Positions 8,646 to 17,399 of a stretch of DNA of 64,000 bases are shown here, in pieces. Position numbers and translations under genes: made by a program. Source of the DNA: Pseudomonas sp. GGS8 (GTDB taxonomy: Bacteria > Pseudomonadota > Gammaproteobacteria > Pseudomonadales > Pseudomonadaceae). The DNA lies in contig NZ_JALJWF010000001.1 of NCBI RefSeq assembly GCF_024168645.1, positions 6,079,501 to 6,143,500 of the forward strand, in the 5' to 3' direction. The notes under the pieces were generated by a model, which was given only the letters and a program-made list of their open reading frames with translations, ran no database searches and had not been told where the DNA came from. Each line of letters begins with the position of its first letter. Position 1 is the first letter of the stretch.

Positions 8646-9041
8646 ATGCTTTACCGAATCGCCGCCGACGGGCTGGTGCTGTCTCACTTGTTGTTTATTC
8701 TGTTCGTGCTGTTCGGCGGGCTGCTGGTGCTCAAATGGCGCCACCTGATCTGGTGGCACCTGCCCGCCGCTGCATGGGGCGTGATCGTGGAAGTCTTCCA
8801 CCTGACGTGCCCACTCACCGAATGGGAAAACCGCATGCGCCACGCGGCCGGGCAAACCGCTTACGGCGGTGGCTTCATCGAACATTACGTGTGGCCGATC
8901 ATTTATCCGGCCGGGCTGACACCCACGATTCAGCTGGCACTGGGCAGCGTGGTGCTGGCGCTCAATGTGCTGATCTACGCGCATCTGTTCCGGCAATGGA
9001 AGCATCCGACCCGTTCAGGCAGTAACCATCGATCCAGTTGA
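8646..9041 (+). CDS. DUF2784 family membrane protein
   Basis: A 131-residue inner-membrane protein with four predicted spans. The sequence carries the DUF2784 pattern 'ADGLVLSHLLFILFVLFGG', the central 'HLTCPLTEWENRMR' and 'FIEHYVWPIIYP'. Function unknown. It is 60 bp after the DapA-like gene on the same strand and ends 2 bp before the convergent diguanylate cyclase gene. Confidence 0.88.
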   Translation: MLYRIAADGLVLSHLLFILFVLFGGLLVLKWRHLIWWHLPAAAWGVIVEVFHLTCPLTEWENRMRHAAGQTAYGGGFIEHYVWPIIYPAGLTPTIQLALGSVVLALNVLIYAHLFRQWKHPTRSGSNHRSS

Positions 9042-9043
9042 GC

Positions 9044-10621
9044 TCAGTTGGCAATGACGCTCATGTTCCGGCCACTGGCCTTGGCCACATACAGCGCCTT
9101 GTCTGCGGCGCCGACCATGTCATCGGGCTGGGCTTGCGCAGCCGGGTCGTAGGCGCAGACACCCACGCTGACCGTGACCACGCCCTCCACACCTTCAACG
9201 TGTTTGATGCCCGCCTGCTGAACGGCGCGGCGAATTTTTTCCGCTATCAGAAACGCCCCCACATAGTCGGTGCCGGGCAGCACCACCGTAAACTCCTCGC
9301 CACCGAAGCGGGCCGCGAGATCACCGGGGCGCTTGATGTTGTCAGTGATGATGGTGCTGATTTTGCGCAGACACTGATCGCCCGCCAAATGACCGTAGTG
9401 GTCATTGAAACTCTTGAAGTGGTCGACATCGATCATCAGCAGCGCAAGATGGGTCTGGCTACGCCTGGCGCGGCCCATTTCCGCGAGAATGAACAGGTCG
9501 AACTGACGCCGGTTGGAAAGCCCGGTCAGTGCATCTTCCAGCGCCAGCAACTCAAGGCTGCGGTTAACCTCAATGAGTTTGTCCTGAGCCTCCAGCAGAT
9601 CGTTCTGAATATGATTTTGCTGTTTCATGAGGCGGATCAGGCGATAACCGAGAGCGCCCAGAAACCCCAGCAGCAGCAAGACGATGCCCGCACTGAATAT
9701 TGACTCCTGCCGCCAACTGGCCAGGACTTCATCCTTGTCGAGCGCGGCAAAAACGATCAGCGGATAACCCTCGACTCGTCGAAATCCCACGACCCGCACC
9801 ACCCCGTCCACAAAGGACCTGACTGTTGCCGTACCGGAATCGCCCTTGGGCAACAGCTGGGTAAACAGCGGCCCTCTGGCGACGCTGGTGCCGATATCGG
9901 CTTCGTTGAACGGACGCCGAACGACGATGGTGGTGTCATCGGAGATCAGGTTGATCACCCCGTTTTTGCCCATGTCGATGCTGTTGTACAGGTCCAGGAA
10001 ATGGTTGAGGTAGATCGAAGCCACCACCACACCGGCAAACCGGCCATCGGCGTGATTGATCCGGCGTGACACGGTCATGATCCACTCACCGGTCGAGCGA
10101 CTTTTTATCGACGGACCGACATGCGGACCGCGGTCGGTATGATCGCGATGGTAGATGAAATATTCACGGTCGGAATTATTGGCATTGGGTGGTATGACGT
10201 TAATGGCGTTGGCGAGCCAGCGTCCTTCTTCGTCGAACACGAACAGCCCATGGATCTGCACCAGCTCACTGCGCTGGGCATTGAGCAAACGTTGCAGTCG
10301 GGGAAATTTATCCGGTTGCATGCCATCGATTTCGAGGCGCTCCACCAAGGAAAACAGCAGCGTGTCGGCCTGTTTGATCGATGCGTGCGCCTGCGATGCC
10401 AGGGTTTGCGCCAGGTTGGACATCGCCACTTCGCTGTCACGCAAATGGTACTGACGCGAGTTCCAGCTTTCACCGACCACAATGGCCATCAAGGACAGGC
10501 ACACCGCAATCAGCAGAGAAACCGCGTATCGAACCTTGAGCCTTGACTCAACCTGCACCGGTACCCAAGGCGTGGCGAACCGAGTGTGTTCAATACGATC
10601 TTTGACGGACGGATGCCCCAT
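9044..10621 (-). CDS. diguanylate cyclase with Cache-type periplasmic sensor
   Basis: A 525-residue membrane protein. A span near residues 33-50 and another near 305-325 enclose a 250-residue periplasmic domain with dCache features ('YFIYHRDHTDRGPHVGPSIKS', 'WIMTVSRRI'). A short coiled stretch then leads to a GGDEF domain (about 355-520) with the catalytic 'RFGGEEF' and an upstream RPGD inhibitory I-site five residues before. It should make c-di-GMP from GTP in response to a small ligand and be feedback inhibited. Single gene. Confidence 0.92.
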   Translation of the reverse strand: MGHPSVKDRIEHTRFATPWVPVQVESRLKVRYAVSLLIAVCLSLMAIVVGESWNSRQYHLRDSEVAMSNLAQTLASQAHASIKQADTLLFSLVERLEIDGMQPDKFPRLQRLLNAQRSELVQIHGLFVFDEEGRWLANAINVIPPNANNSDREYFIYHRDHTDRGPHVGPSIKSRSTGEWIMTVSRRINHADGRFAGVVVASIYLNHFLDLYNSIDMGKNGVINLISDDTTIVVRRPFNEADIGTSVARGPLFTQLLPKGDSGTATVRSFVDGVVRVVGFRRVEGYPLIVFAALDKDEVLASWRQESIFSAGIVLLLLGFLGALGYRLIRLMKQQNHIQNDLLEAQDKLIEVNRSLELLALEDALTGLSNRRQFDLFILAEMGRARRSQTHLALLMIDVDHFKSFNDHYGHLAGDQCLRKISTIITDNIKRPGDLAARFGGEEFTVVLPGTDYVGAFLIAEKIRRAVQQAGIKHVEGVEGVVTVSVGVCAYDPAAQAQPDDMVGAADKALYVAKASGRNMSVIAN

Positions 10622-10771
10622 GACGCTCCCTGAATCCCTTATGACATGGCGAATTTTCCCGTTCGCCCTTGTAGCGTCAGCCAGCCTTGACCGACGCTCA
10701 AACCATTACAACCCGACACCGATACGATAGGTGATTTGCACAAAAACGCTCATTGCCAGCGATCGTAATCG

Positions 10772-11299
10772 CTACATCGGCGTCTGTTTGATCGCCTCAA
10801 ACCAGACCGGATTCAATCGCGTCTGTTCGGTCTCGATGCCCAACGCGTCCATCCGTGCCTTGTGCTGGTCCATCTCTCGGGTCAGCTGGCTATGGTCGCT
10901 GGAGTTGCCGTCCAACTGGTGCATCTGGCTCAGCCCCAAGTGATAAAAGCGCAGCAGCTTCATGGCGGCAGGGTCGCCCTGCTCCACCGCCGCCGTCACC
11001 TGATGCATGACGTTGGTGACGCTCATCAGGCTACGCTTGAGCTGCCAACCATAGACCGCTGGCGCCATCCATTCCTGGGTCCAGAACTTGCCACGCATCA
11101 GCGCCACCGTCAGCAACAACGCGGCAAACACCCCGCCCACGTTGAACCGCAGATTGTCGCTACCGGGTTCACCGAACAGGGCCACCGCCGCCGTGGACAG
11201 CACCATCGCCAGCGCCAGGAACATCAGAGCGATGATCACCGTGCTACGCCGCGTCTGGCGTCTATAGGTTTCGGCATTCATTGGCTGGATTTCGAACAT
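10772..11299 (-). CDS. DUF3087 family membrane protein
   Basis: A 175-residue protein starting 'MFEIQPMNAETYRRQTRRST', with two hydrophobic segments (about 22-42 and 57-74) and a helical C-terminal half rich in Gln and Met ('LGLSQMHQLDGNSSDHSQL'). It matches DUF3087, whose function is unknown. The ATG at 11299 is chosen because family members begin near this motif; the frame stays open upstream, but without a better ribosome site. Confidence 0.75.
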   Translation of the reverse strand: MFEIQPMNAETYRRQTRRSTVIIALMFLALAMVLSTAAVALFGEPGSDNLRFNVGGVFAALLLTVALMRGKFWTQEWMAPAVYGWQLKRSLMSVTNVMHQVTAAVEQGDPAAMKLLRFYHLGLSQMHQLDGNSSDHSQLTREMDQHKARMDALGIETEQTRLNPVWFEAIKQTPM

Positions 11300-11527
11300 C
11301 GCGACGGGGTTCCTTGCATCGATGGTAAAAGGCGCTGTGACAAAAAGACTGCGGGGCATTATCGCCTCCCCGAAAGATTTAGCTATGCTGGAGCTCCTTT
11401 TCATCTTTTCATCGTCAAACGGGGGCATGGCGATACAGCGCAGTTCGTGCCATCTTCATCATGGATACACACTATTCGGATGCCATGCGCCGTTGCTGGC
11501 GGGTGACATCGTTTTAAGGATCAATGA

Positions 11528-12901
11528 ATGACCCAACGACATGTAATCAACGCCTCGGTCAGCCCTAAAGGCAGCCTGGAAACACTGTCCCAGCGTGAAG
11601 TACAGCAACTGAGCGAAGCCTCATCCGGCATCACCTACACCCTATTTCGCCAGTGCGCCCTGGCCATCCTCAATACCGGCGCCCACGTCGACAACGCCAA
11701 GACCATTCTGGAAGCCTACAAAGACTTCGAAATCCGCATTCACCAGCAAGACCGTGGCGTACGCCTGGAACTGCTGAACGCCCCGGCCGACGCCTTCGTC
11801 GATGGCGAAATGATCGCCAGCACCCGCGAAATGCTCTTCAGCGCCCTGCGCGATATCGTCTACACCGAAAACGAACTCGACGCCTTGAGCATCGACCTGA
11901 GCACGTCCCAGGGCATCAGCGACTACGTCTTCCACCTGCTGCGCAACGCCCGCACCTTGCGCCCCGGCGTCGAACCGAAAATCGTGGTGTGCTGGGGCGG
12001 CCACTCGATCAACACCGAAGAATACAAATACACCAAGAAAGTCGGCCACGAACTCGGCCTGCGCAGCCTGGACATCTGCACCGGTTGCGGCCCTGGCGTG
12101 ATGAAAGGCCCGATGAAAGGCGCGACCATCGCCCATGCCAAGCAACGCATCCACGGCGGTCGTTACCTTGGCTTGACCGAACCTGGAATCATCGCCGCCG
12201 AAGCGCCGAACCCGATCGTCAACGAACTGGTGATCCTGCCGGACATCGAGAAACGCCTGGAAGCGTTCGTGCGGGTTGGCCACGGCATCATCATTTTCCC
12301 AGGTGGCGCGGGCACGGCCGAAGAGTTCCTGTACCTGCTCGGCATCCTGATGCACCCGGACAACCAAGACCTGCCGTTCCCGGTGGTCCTTACCGGGCCG
12401 AAAAGCGCCGCGCCGTATCTGGAGCAACTGCACGCCTTTGTCGGCGCAACCCTCGGTGAAGAAGCGCAGCAGCACTACGAGATCATCATCGACGACCCGG
12501 CTGAAGTAGCGCGGCAAATGACTCAAGGCCTCAAAGCGGTCAAACAGTTCCGCCGCGAGCGCAACGACGCGTTCCATTTCAACTGGCTGCTGAAGATCGA
12601 CGAAGGCTTCCAGCGCCCGTTCGACCCGACCCACGCCAACATGGCCAACCTGAAACTGAGCCGCAACCTGCCGTCCCACGAACTGGCCGCCAACCTGCGC
12701 CGCGCGTTCTCCGGCATCGTCGCCGGCAACGTCAAGGACAAGGGCATCCGCCTGATCGAAGAACACGGGCCATACCAGATTCGCGGTGATGCCGAGGTCT
12801 TGCAGCCGCTGGACCACTTGCTCAAAGCCTTCGTTGCCCAGCACCGGATGAAACTGCCGGGTGGCGCGGCGTATGTGCCGTGTTACCAAGTGGTGGCTTG
12901 A
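11528..12901 (+). CDS. ppnN: nucleotide 5'-monophosphate nucleosidase PpnN
   Basis: A 457-residue protein of the PpnN (YgdH) type: an N-terminal regulatory region, a central LOG/lysine-decarboxylase-like domain with 'CWGGHSINTEEYKYTKKVG', 'TGCGPGVMKGPMKGA' and the signature 'FPGGAGTAEEFLYLLG', and a C-terminal DUF4478-like part. The enzyme cleaves purine and pyrimidine nucleoside monophosphates to base plus ribose 5-phosphate and in E. coli binds (p)ppGpp. A strong GAT-rich leader and an independent terminator show a single-gene unit. Confidence 0.93.
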   Translation: MTQRHVINASVSPKGSLETLSQREVQQLSEASSGITYTLFRQCALAILNTGAHVDNAKTILEAYKDFEIRIHQQDRGVRLELLNAPADAFVDGEMIASTREMLFSALRDIVYTENELDALSIDLSTSQGISDYVFHLLRNARTLRPGVEPKIVVCWGGHSINTEEYKYTKKVGHELGLRSLDICTGCGPGVMKGPMKGATIAHAKQRIHGGRYLGLTEPGIIAAEAPNPIVNELVILPDIEKRLEAFVRVGHGIIIFPGGAGTAEEFLYLLGILMHPDNQDLPFPVVLTGPKSAAPYLEQLHAFVGATLGEEAQQHYEIIIDDPAEVARQMTQGLKAVKQFRRERNDAFHFNWLLKIDEGFQRPFDPTHANMANLKLSRNLPSHELAANLRRAFSGIVAGNVKDKGIRLIEEHGPYQIRGDAEVLQPLDHLLKAFVAQHRMKLPGGAAYVPCYQVVA

Positions 12902-12952
12902 TACGCAAAACCTGTGGAAGCGGGCTTGAGTTGCCGTTTAAACCACCGGAAA

Positions 12953-12982
12953 CAAGAAACCCCGCGTGATGCGGGGTTTCTT
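12953..12982. terminator. terminator after ppnN
   Basis: A near-perfect hairpin, AAGAAACCCCGC - GTGAT - GCGGGGTTTCTT, 50 nt after the ppnN stop. The flanking T/A-rich arms make it usable in both directions. Confidence 0.85.
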
Positions 12983-13044
12983 GCATTTAAGGGGCTTAGT
13001 CAGGAACCCCTCGCCACAACAAGCCCCTTTGCCAAAGATCCTGG

Positions 13045-13404
13045 CTAGTCTTGTGGATCGAAATTATCCAGCACCCGGTTCACAGCCAACTCCCCAAGCA
13101 TGACCACCGATTGAATCCCCAACATCACATTGCGATGTGGCATGTCCATCAAGCCGGCGAACTCACTGAGCATCATGCTCGCTGACGCCAGGGATTCGCA
13201 GGCGTTGACCAGCAGGGTTTCGTTATCGACCTTCGCACCCACATGGTAAATGGTGCTGGGTTTGCGCTGGGTGGCTTTGGGGATGGGGGGTTTGAGGTAG
13301 TGGTCGAGGGCGCGGTCGGCGGCTTCGTGGAGTTTTTTGGAATCGAGGGATTCGTACGGGGACGTCGGATCGGTTTCCGGTGGATTTGGTGTTGGTTTGA
13401 ACAT
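13045..13404 (-). CDS. DUF6124 family protein
   Basis: A 119-residue protein beginning 'MFKPTPNPPETDPTSPYESL', with a proline-rich disordered head (1-45) and a helical body that contains 'VNACESLASASMMLSEFAG' and 'HRNVMLGIQSVVMLGELAVN'. This is the DUF6124 (DUF3077-like) pattern seen in many Pseudomonas genomes, function unknown. A perfect AGGAG site is 5 nt from the ATG. The upstream 300 nt hold several strong hairpins and may be a structured leader. Confidence 0.85.
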   Translation of the reverse strand: MFKPTPNPPETDPTSPYESLDSKKLHEAADRALDHYLKPPIPKATQRKPSTIYHVGAKVDNETLLVNACESLASASMMLSEFAGLMDMPHRNVMLGIQSVVMLGELAVNRVLDNFDPQD

Positions 13405-13501
13405 ATGAAGCTCCTAGAGTTATGGAGCCGCTACAAATCGCTGCTAAACGAAAAAGAGGTGGCGGCTGTACGCGGGTTAGCAGACCAGGACTCTAGAACC
13501 C

Positions 13502-13755
13502 GGCGCACCGAAGTGCCCCACGCAAAGCCGCCATAACATGAACGGTTAACGTTGTACGTCTAGAGATGACCCGGGCTGCTAAACCCGATCGCTGATTGGT
13601 CAGCGACCCGGAAACGATAGAACCCGGCCTCAAGGCGCACAAGCCGGCGGATTCTGGCGTAGTCGTAGGTAGCGGCGCAAGGCTGTGTAGCCTGAGAGAG
13701 TGTCTGGAGATGTCGTTTAAACAATGCTTGTTTAGCGGTCTGACACCCAGCCTTG
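13502..13755 (-). ncRNA. candidate structured leader or small RNA upstream of the DUF6124 gene
   Basis: Four compact hairpins follow one another: GCAC-UUCG-GUGC (13503-13516), TCGCTGA-CCAA-TCAGCGA (13589-13606), a CCGGC/GCCGG hairpin near 13624-13648, and a nested structure at 13678-13755. The nested one has an 8-bp outer stem (CAAGGCTG / CAGCCTTG), a GTGTC/GACAC middle stem, and a TAAACAA-GCA-TTGTTTA inner hairpin. No convincing protein frame is present. The gene it precedes starts about 100 nt away. Strand and transcription are inferred. Confidence 0.4.
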
Positions 13756-13769
13756 TGATGGCTGTACCG

Positions 13770-13900
13770 GCCTCATCGCGGGCAAGTCGGATCGCCGCAC
13801 CGCCGCTCCCACAGTGATCGCTGTCGTTCACAAATCCTTTGGTCAAAGCAGACACCTGTGGGAGCGGCGGTGCGGCGATCCGACTTGCCCGCGATGAGGC
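13770..13900. repeat. REP pair (BIME) with perfect 45-bp arms
   Basis: Two identical 45-bp arms in opposite orientation (13770-13814 and 13856-13900) are separated by 41 nt. The arms contain the REP core 'tcatcgcgggcaagtcgg'. The unit lies just downstream of the FAD oxidoreductase gene, where such elements usually sit. Confidence 0.9.
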
Positions 13901-13927
13901 CCAAAAGAACACCCTCAAAACCCAAGA

Positions 13928-15373
13928 TCAAACCACCGGATACATACCTGCCAACCGCACCGCCAACGCCTTGGCCTGACTCGCCACATCGGTCACCGCC
14001 GTGCTCTCCCACCACATCCCGCGCAACGGCGGGCCCATGGCGAACAAACGGCTGGCGACCTGCCCGTCGGCACCCAGTACCGCGCCATCCACCGCCGCGG
14101 CAATGCCCAGCGCCAATGGACCCGGACGCACCAGCCCGCGAGCGAGCAATTGCTGGGGCAACGGCCGCGCCACCCGGCGCCAATCGTATTCGATGCCGCT
14201 GGAGTTGATCAGCGCCGCGCCATGCACCACGCAGGTTTGCGCCTCGCCACGCCGACGAATGCGGATACTGACCTCGCCGTCCGACGCAGGCTCGAGCCCC
14301 TTGAACGATGCGGCCTGAATCCGCAACCGCCCTTCCCCGTGCAGCCGTGCCACCAACTCGGCACTCAACGGCGGCGAGCGATGGTGATGGCTTTCCCACC
14401 ACGGCCGCACATGCCGCACAAACTGCCGACGCTGCACATCGGTCGCCTGACTCCACAACCGCCCGATATGCGCCCGCACCGTGTCCAGCGGCGCTTGCCA
14501 GTCGATGCCCTGAGCGATGGCGTCGCGGCAATGCCGGCGTAGCTCGCGGACCAACTGACGCGGTGTGCGAATGCTGTGGTCCTCGGCGAGAAAATCCAGC
14601 CACGCCGGTGGCTGCCTGCGCACATGCGGCAGCAGGCCATGGCGGGAAAACACTTCGATCGGCCCGCGATGCCCGGCCTGTTCCAGCGACACCACGGCGT
14701 CGACCATGGTCAGGCCCGAGCCGATGATCAGCACCGTCGACTGCGGATCAAGTTGGCGCATGGCGGCTACATCCCACGGGTCGAGTGCAGCGGCATTCAA
14801 GCCGCTGGATTCGGTTTGTGGCGTGCGGGCGGCGGGAAACATTCCGGTCGCCAACACCGCGTAAGCGCCCTGCAATTGCTGCCCATCACTCAAGCTCAAC
14901 CGCACCGAATCGCTCAACGTTTCCACGTCCACCACCTCGGCCCGCACATGTTCGACACTCGACCCTTTCAATGCGCCCACCGCCTGCGCTTCAGCCAGAC
15001 GCTGCTGCACATAAACGCCAAACAACCCGCGCGGCGGAAACAGTTCACTGACCGGCACATGCTGCTGATCCGACTCCGGCCAGCCACCCGCGGCAATGTG
15101 TTCGGTCAGCCATTGGGTCAGGTCATCGGCGTTGTCCGGGTCGACGCTCATCCGCGCCGCGTTGCCGTTGAGCGTATGCCCCGGTTCCACCGCGCTATAG
15201 GCTTCGCCACGGCCCAGTTCTGCTCGTGGCTCGATCACCAGAACCCGGCGCTGACCGGGCAAACGCAACAACTGCGCCGCCAGCATCGCGCCGCTCAAGC
15301 CGCCGCCAATGATCAGGATGTCAGCGTGGCGGATGGCGTTTGGGGTGTCAGTCATGGCGTTCTCACTGGTCAC
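13928..15373 (-). CDS. FAD/NAD(P)-binding oxidoreductase
   Basis: A 481-residue flavoprotein with the N-terminal dinucleotide fold 'ILIIGGGLSGAMLAAQLL', a second Rossmann motif 'VLIIGSGLTMVDAVVSLE', and 'LINSSGIEYDW' near the C-terminus, the pattern of the FAD-NAD(P)-binding family PF13454. The reaction is not defined. The frame opens with GTG at 15373, preceded by AGGT at a fair distance; an ATG at 15355 is the alternative. Just upstream on the same strand lie a short frame and a decayed coding stretch, so the original operon may be damaged. Confidence 0.75.
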   Translation of the reverse strand: MTSENAMTDTPNAIRHADILIIGGGLSGAMLAAQLLRLPGQRRVLVIEPRAELGRGEAYSAVEPGHTLNGNAARMSVDPDNADDLTQWLTEHIAAGGWPESDQQHVPVSELFPPRGLFGVYVQQRLAEAQAVGALKGSSVEHVRAEVVDVETLSDSVRLSLSDGQQLQGAYAVLATGMFPAARTPQTESSGLNAAALDPWDVAAMRQLDPQSTVLIIGSGLTMVDAVVSLEQAGHRGPIEVFSRHGLLPHVRRQPPAWLDFLAEDHSIRTPRQLVRELRRHCRDAIAQGIDWQAPLDTVRAHIGRLWSQATDVQRRQFVRHVRPWWESHHHRSPPLSAELVARLHGEGRLRIQAASFKGLEPASDGEVSIRIRRRGEAQTCVVHGAALINSSGIEYDWRRVARPLPQQLLARGLVRPGPLALGIAAAVDGAVLGADGQVASRLFAMGPPLRGMWWESTAVTDVASQAKALAVRLAGMYPVV

Positions 15374-15376
15374 TGT

Positions 15377-15490
15377 TTACCTAAATAAAAGTCGTGCAGA
15401 TCGCCCCGCCAGTAACTCATCGGCGGCACCGGACAGCACCACGCGACCGGTATCGAAATCTCTTTGACGATAATAGGCGATCGAGCTCAT
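15377..15490 (-). CDS. possible 37-aa protein upstream of the FAD oxidoreductase
   Basis: A 37-codon frame starting 'MSSIAYYRQRDFDTGRVVLS'. Its ATG overlaps the stop of the preceding frame (ATGA) and it ends 3 nt before the GTG of the oxidoreductase. This spacing suggests translational coupling, but no family is recognised and the stretch may be part of a decayed gene. Confidence 0.3.
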   Translation of the reverse strand: MSSIAYYRQRDFDTGRVVLSGAADELLAGRSARLLFR

Positions 15491-15813
15491 GCAATGTCCC
15501 GTAGCCAGGTCGGCTCGGGCTGGGCGCTGGGGGTGCGAGTGGCTTGCCATATGAAATGCAGGTTGTGGAAGCCCAACAAACGGCGAACGCGGTTTTTGAT
15601 CAACCGTTGCGGGCCTTTTTCCGGATGAGCGATGGCCCAGTCGCAGAGGCGTTGGCACCAGGTGCCTTGGGGTTGCGGGGTTTGCACCGGGCCGAACAGG
15701 TCGATGAAACTGGCCTTGGTTGATCCAGAGTTGCTGCGTCTGTCGCCCCTGGACGAATGCGTGGGTCGGAGGCTGCGCCACAGGGCTTCGGGGCAGTGTC
15801 AGGCTGTCACGGG
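15487..15813 (-). pseudogene. unidentified decayed coding stretch
   Basis: Protein-like sequence is spread over two frames. One frame reads '...QGTWCQRLCDWAIAHPEK' and ends '...PTWLRDIA'. Upstream residues that look coding ('VQGRQTQQLWINQGQF') lie in another frame, meeting near 15720. This suggests a frameshifted 3' part of a gene truncated at its 5' side. I do not recognise the family. Confidence 0.3.
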
Positions 15814-16021
15814 CTGACTCCGGTATCTGGGTATACACCCAACCCCAAAACATAAGTCGCGCCAATAAATTTATCTCCAAGAATTCAAATAGTTACATAG
15901 AACCAAGGTATTAGCTTATTACCTCAATACAACAAACTGTCCTCCCACTGTTGCCCAGCCAACAGCGGGAGGAGCAGGTATTACCCTGAAACCGGGATTA
16001 CACAAATCAGCATTCCGACTA

Positions 16022-16390
16022 TTACTTGACTTTGTAGTTGCCGACAGGCGAACTCAAGTCGCTACCGTCAGTTTTCTTCACCGTATAATCGACCTTAACG
16101 GCCGCACCTGATTTTGCGGTGAAATCATAAGCAGGCAACATCCAAATAACACCTTCAGCCACGTCTTCTTTCGTCACCTCAAGAGGCGTTCTAAAAAATC
16201 CCCCTACCCCTTCAACGTCCATATGTGGAATCACCGAATCCCCAACCTGGATACTTGGTGAAACAGCAATATGAATTGTACAGTCCGTTAAAAAATCCGG
16301 CTTAACAAAGCCGTCCGCAGCCTGCCGAATCGTCGGAGCGAGCAAGCCCCGATCAAACTTATGAAACGTAACCCCTTCTTTCGTCGTCAT
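16022..16390 (-). CDS. hypothetical protein, possible Ig-like fold
   Basis: A 122-residue protein beginning 'MTTKEGVTFHKFDRGLLAPT', with alternating beta-prone segments ('TIHIAVSPSIQVGD', 'VKVDYTVKKTDGS') and no signal peptide or membrane span. It resembles small beta-sandwich proteins, but I cannot name a family. AAGGA lies 8 nt before the ATG. Codon use is AT-richer than neighbours. It stands directly downstream of a partial copy of the XRE-cupin regulator, just as the unrelated-looking gene at 20819-21139 stands downstream of the intact regulator. Confidence 0.7.
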   Translation of the reverse strand: MTTKEGVTFHKFDRGLLAPTIRQAADGFVKPDFLTDCTIHIAVSPSIQVGDSVIPHMDVEGVGGFFRTPLEVTKEDVAEGVIWMLPAYDFTAKSGAAVKVDYTVKKTDGSDLSSPVGNYKVK

Positions 16391-16508
16391 GACACTATTC
16401 CTTTTCCTGTTAATCGTGAGTGAAGACGCGAGAAATGAACTAGCCGATGCCTTCATTTTTTTCAGTAGGTCTTATTGCAAGAGCCACACTAATGCTCGAA
16501 CTAACACG

Positions 16509-16712
16509 CGTCTACTGTCAGAAATAACAGGTAGCCCAACTTTTTCGACGTGCGGTAATCGGCAGTCAAATCACCACATTTCGCACAAACCGCGCCGCCA
16601 CTTCTCCATCATTACGATAGGAATGCGGCTGATGACTGGCAAACATGAAGAACTCGCCAGCCGCAATTTTCTGCGACTGATCGCCCAGCATCAGCATCAG
16701 GCAACCTTCGAA
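16509..16712 (-). pseudogene. duplicated 3' end of the XRE-cupin regulator gene
   Basis: These 204 bp match 21253-21456 closely over their whole length without net gaps: the last ~49 codons of the regulator (ending at the stop codon at 16566) plus 57 bp of downstream sequence including the hairpin 'ctactgtcagaaataacagg'. The copy ends abruptly at a repeated 'gaaaatacggggac' sequence, so only the cupin C-terminus remains. It cannot make a functional protein. Confidence 0.85.
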
Positions 16713-16740
16713 GAAAATACGGGGACGAAAATACGGGGAC
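16711..16740. repeat. tandem 14-bp repeat at a recombination junction
   Basis: 'gaaaatacggggac' occurs twice in direct succession, exactly between the end of the duplicated regulator fragment and the end of the truncated AMP-ligase fragment. Sequences of the kind 'acggggac' are often found at ends of REP-associated or other small mobile elements in Pseudomonas; here that is only a suggestion. Confidence 0.6.
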
Positions 16741-16745
16741 ACCCA

Positions 16746-17089
16746 TTAGCCGCCAGGTCGAGATTGTCCGGCAGTGTCAGCAGTTCGGCGCCGATGTGCC
16801 GGGCAGCCAGCGCGAGAAGTAGCAGATTCGGTTCGAACGCGTCGCTCAGGGCCAGACACGAATCTTCGGTGAAACCTTGCTGACGCAAGCCATCGGCCAG
16901 CCGTTCGACATCGCGCAAGGCATCGATCCAGCGCCAGACGAACCACTGGCCATGGCGTTTGTGGCGCAGCGCCGGTTGCAATGGGCTGACCTGCGCCCAA
17001 TGCTGCAGCTGCTCCAGGGCCCGGGGCACCTTGACCTGCCACTCGGTGGTGTCCGCGATGGGCGGACGCTTGAGTTCATGCACGCTCAT
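16746..17089 (-). pseudogene. truncated AMP-binding (acyl-CoA synthetase) gene, 5' end only
   Basis: About 113 codons match the amino end of an acyl-adenylating enzyme: 'LEQLQHWAQVSPLQPALRHK', then 'WFVWRWIDALRDVERLADGL', with the 'ALAARHIGAELLTLP' segment. Start codon and an AGAGG site are intact, but the sequence stops at 'LDLAANG' and continues into foreign junction sequence; the ATP-binding and C-terminal parts (over 400 residues in the family) are gone. Its neighbours point to a former sulfur-compound or fatty-acid role, but this is inference. Confidence 0.75.
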
Positions 17090-17163
17090 TGGCTTACCTC
17101 TTTTCCATGGGCAAAAGCGTGCGGTGGTCCGCCGGGCTGGAATCTGTAAAACGCCACCGTCCC

Positions 17164-17398
17164 CCTGTGGGAGCGGGCTTATGTGGCGAGGGGGCTTGCC
17201 CCCGTTGGGGTGCGAAGCGCCCCTAAAATCAAGCTTCGCGGTCTTGCATTAGAAAGTGCAGTGACCGGTTTACGATTGCTTCGCAATCGAACGGGGGCAA
17301 GCCCCCCTCGCCACAGAGGCTCCCACAGGGTTTTGTGTCGTCCACAAATATCGCCGGCGATACGAAACCTGTGGGAGCGAGGCTTGCCCGCGAAAGCG
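17164..17398. repeat. REP cluster
   Basis: Several REP-like palindromes: 'gtgggagcgggctt' at 17167, two opposed 'cgaacgggggcaagcccc/ggggcttgcccccg' units (about 17188-17205 and 17287-17312), and 'gtgggagcgaggcttgcccgcg' at 17371-17392. They fill the gap between the ligase fragment and the LLM monooxygenase gene. Confidence 0.85.
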
Positions 17399-17399
17399 C

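Noticed and set aside
11642..12889. 415-codon minus-strand frame opposite ppnN
   Set aside because: Exact shadow of a well-defined gene, no ribosome site, low-complexity Val/Ala/Asp/Gln sequence.
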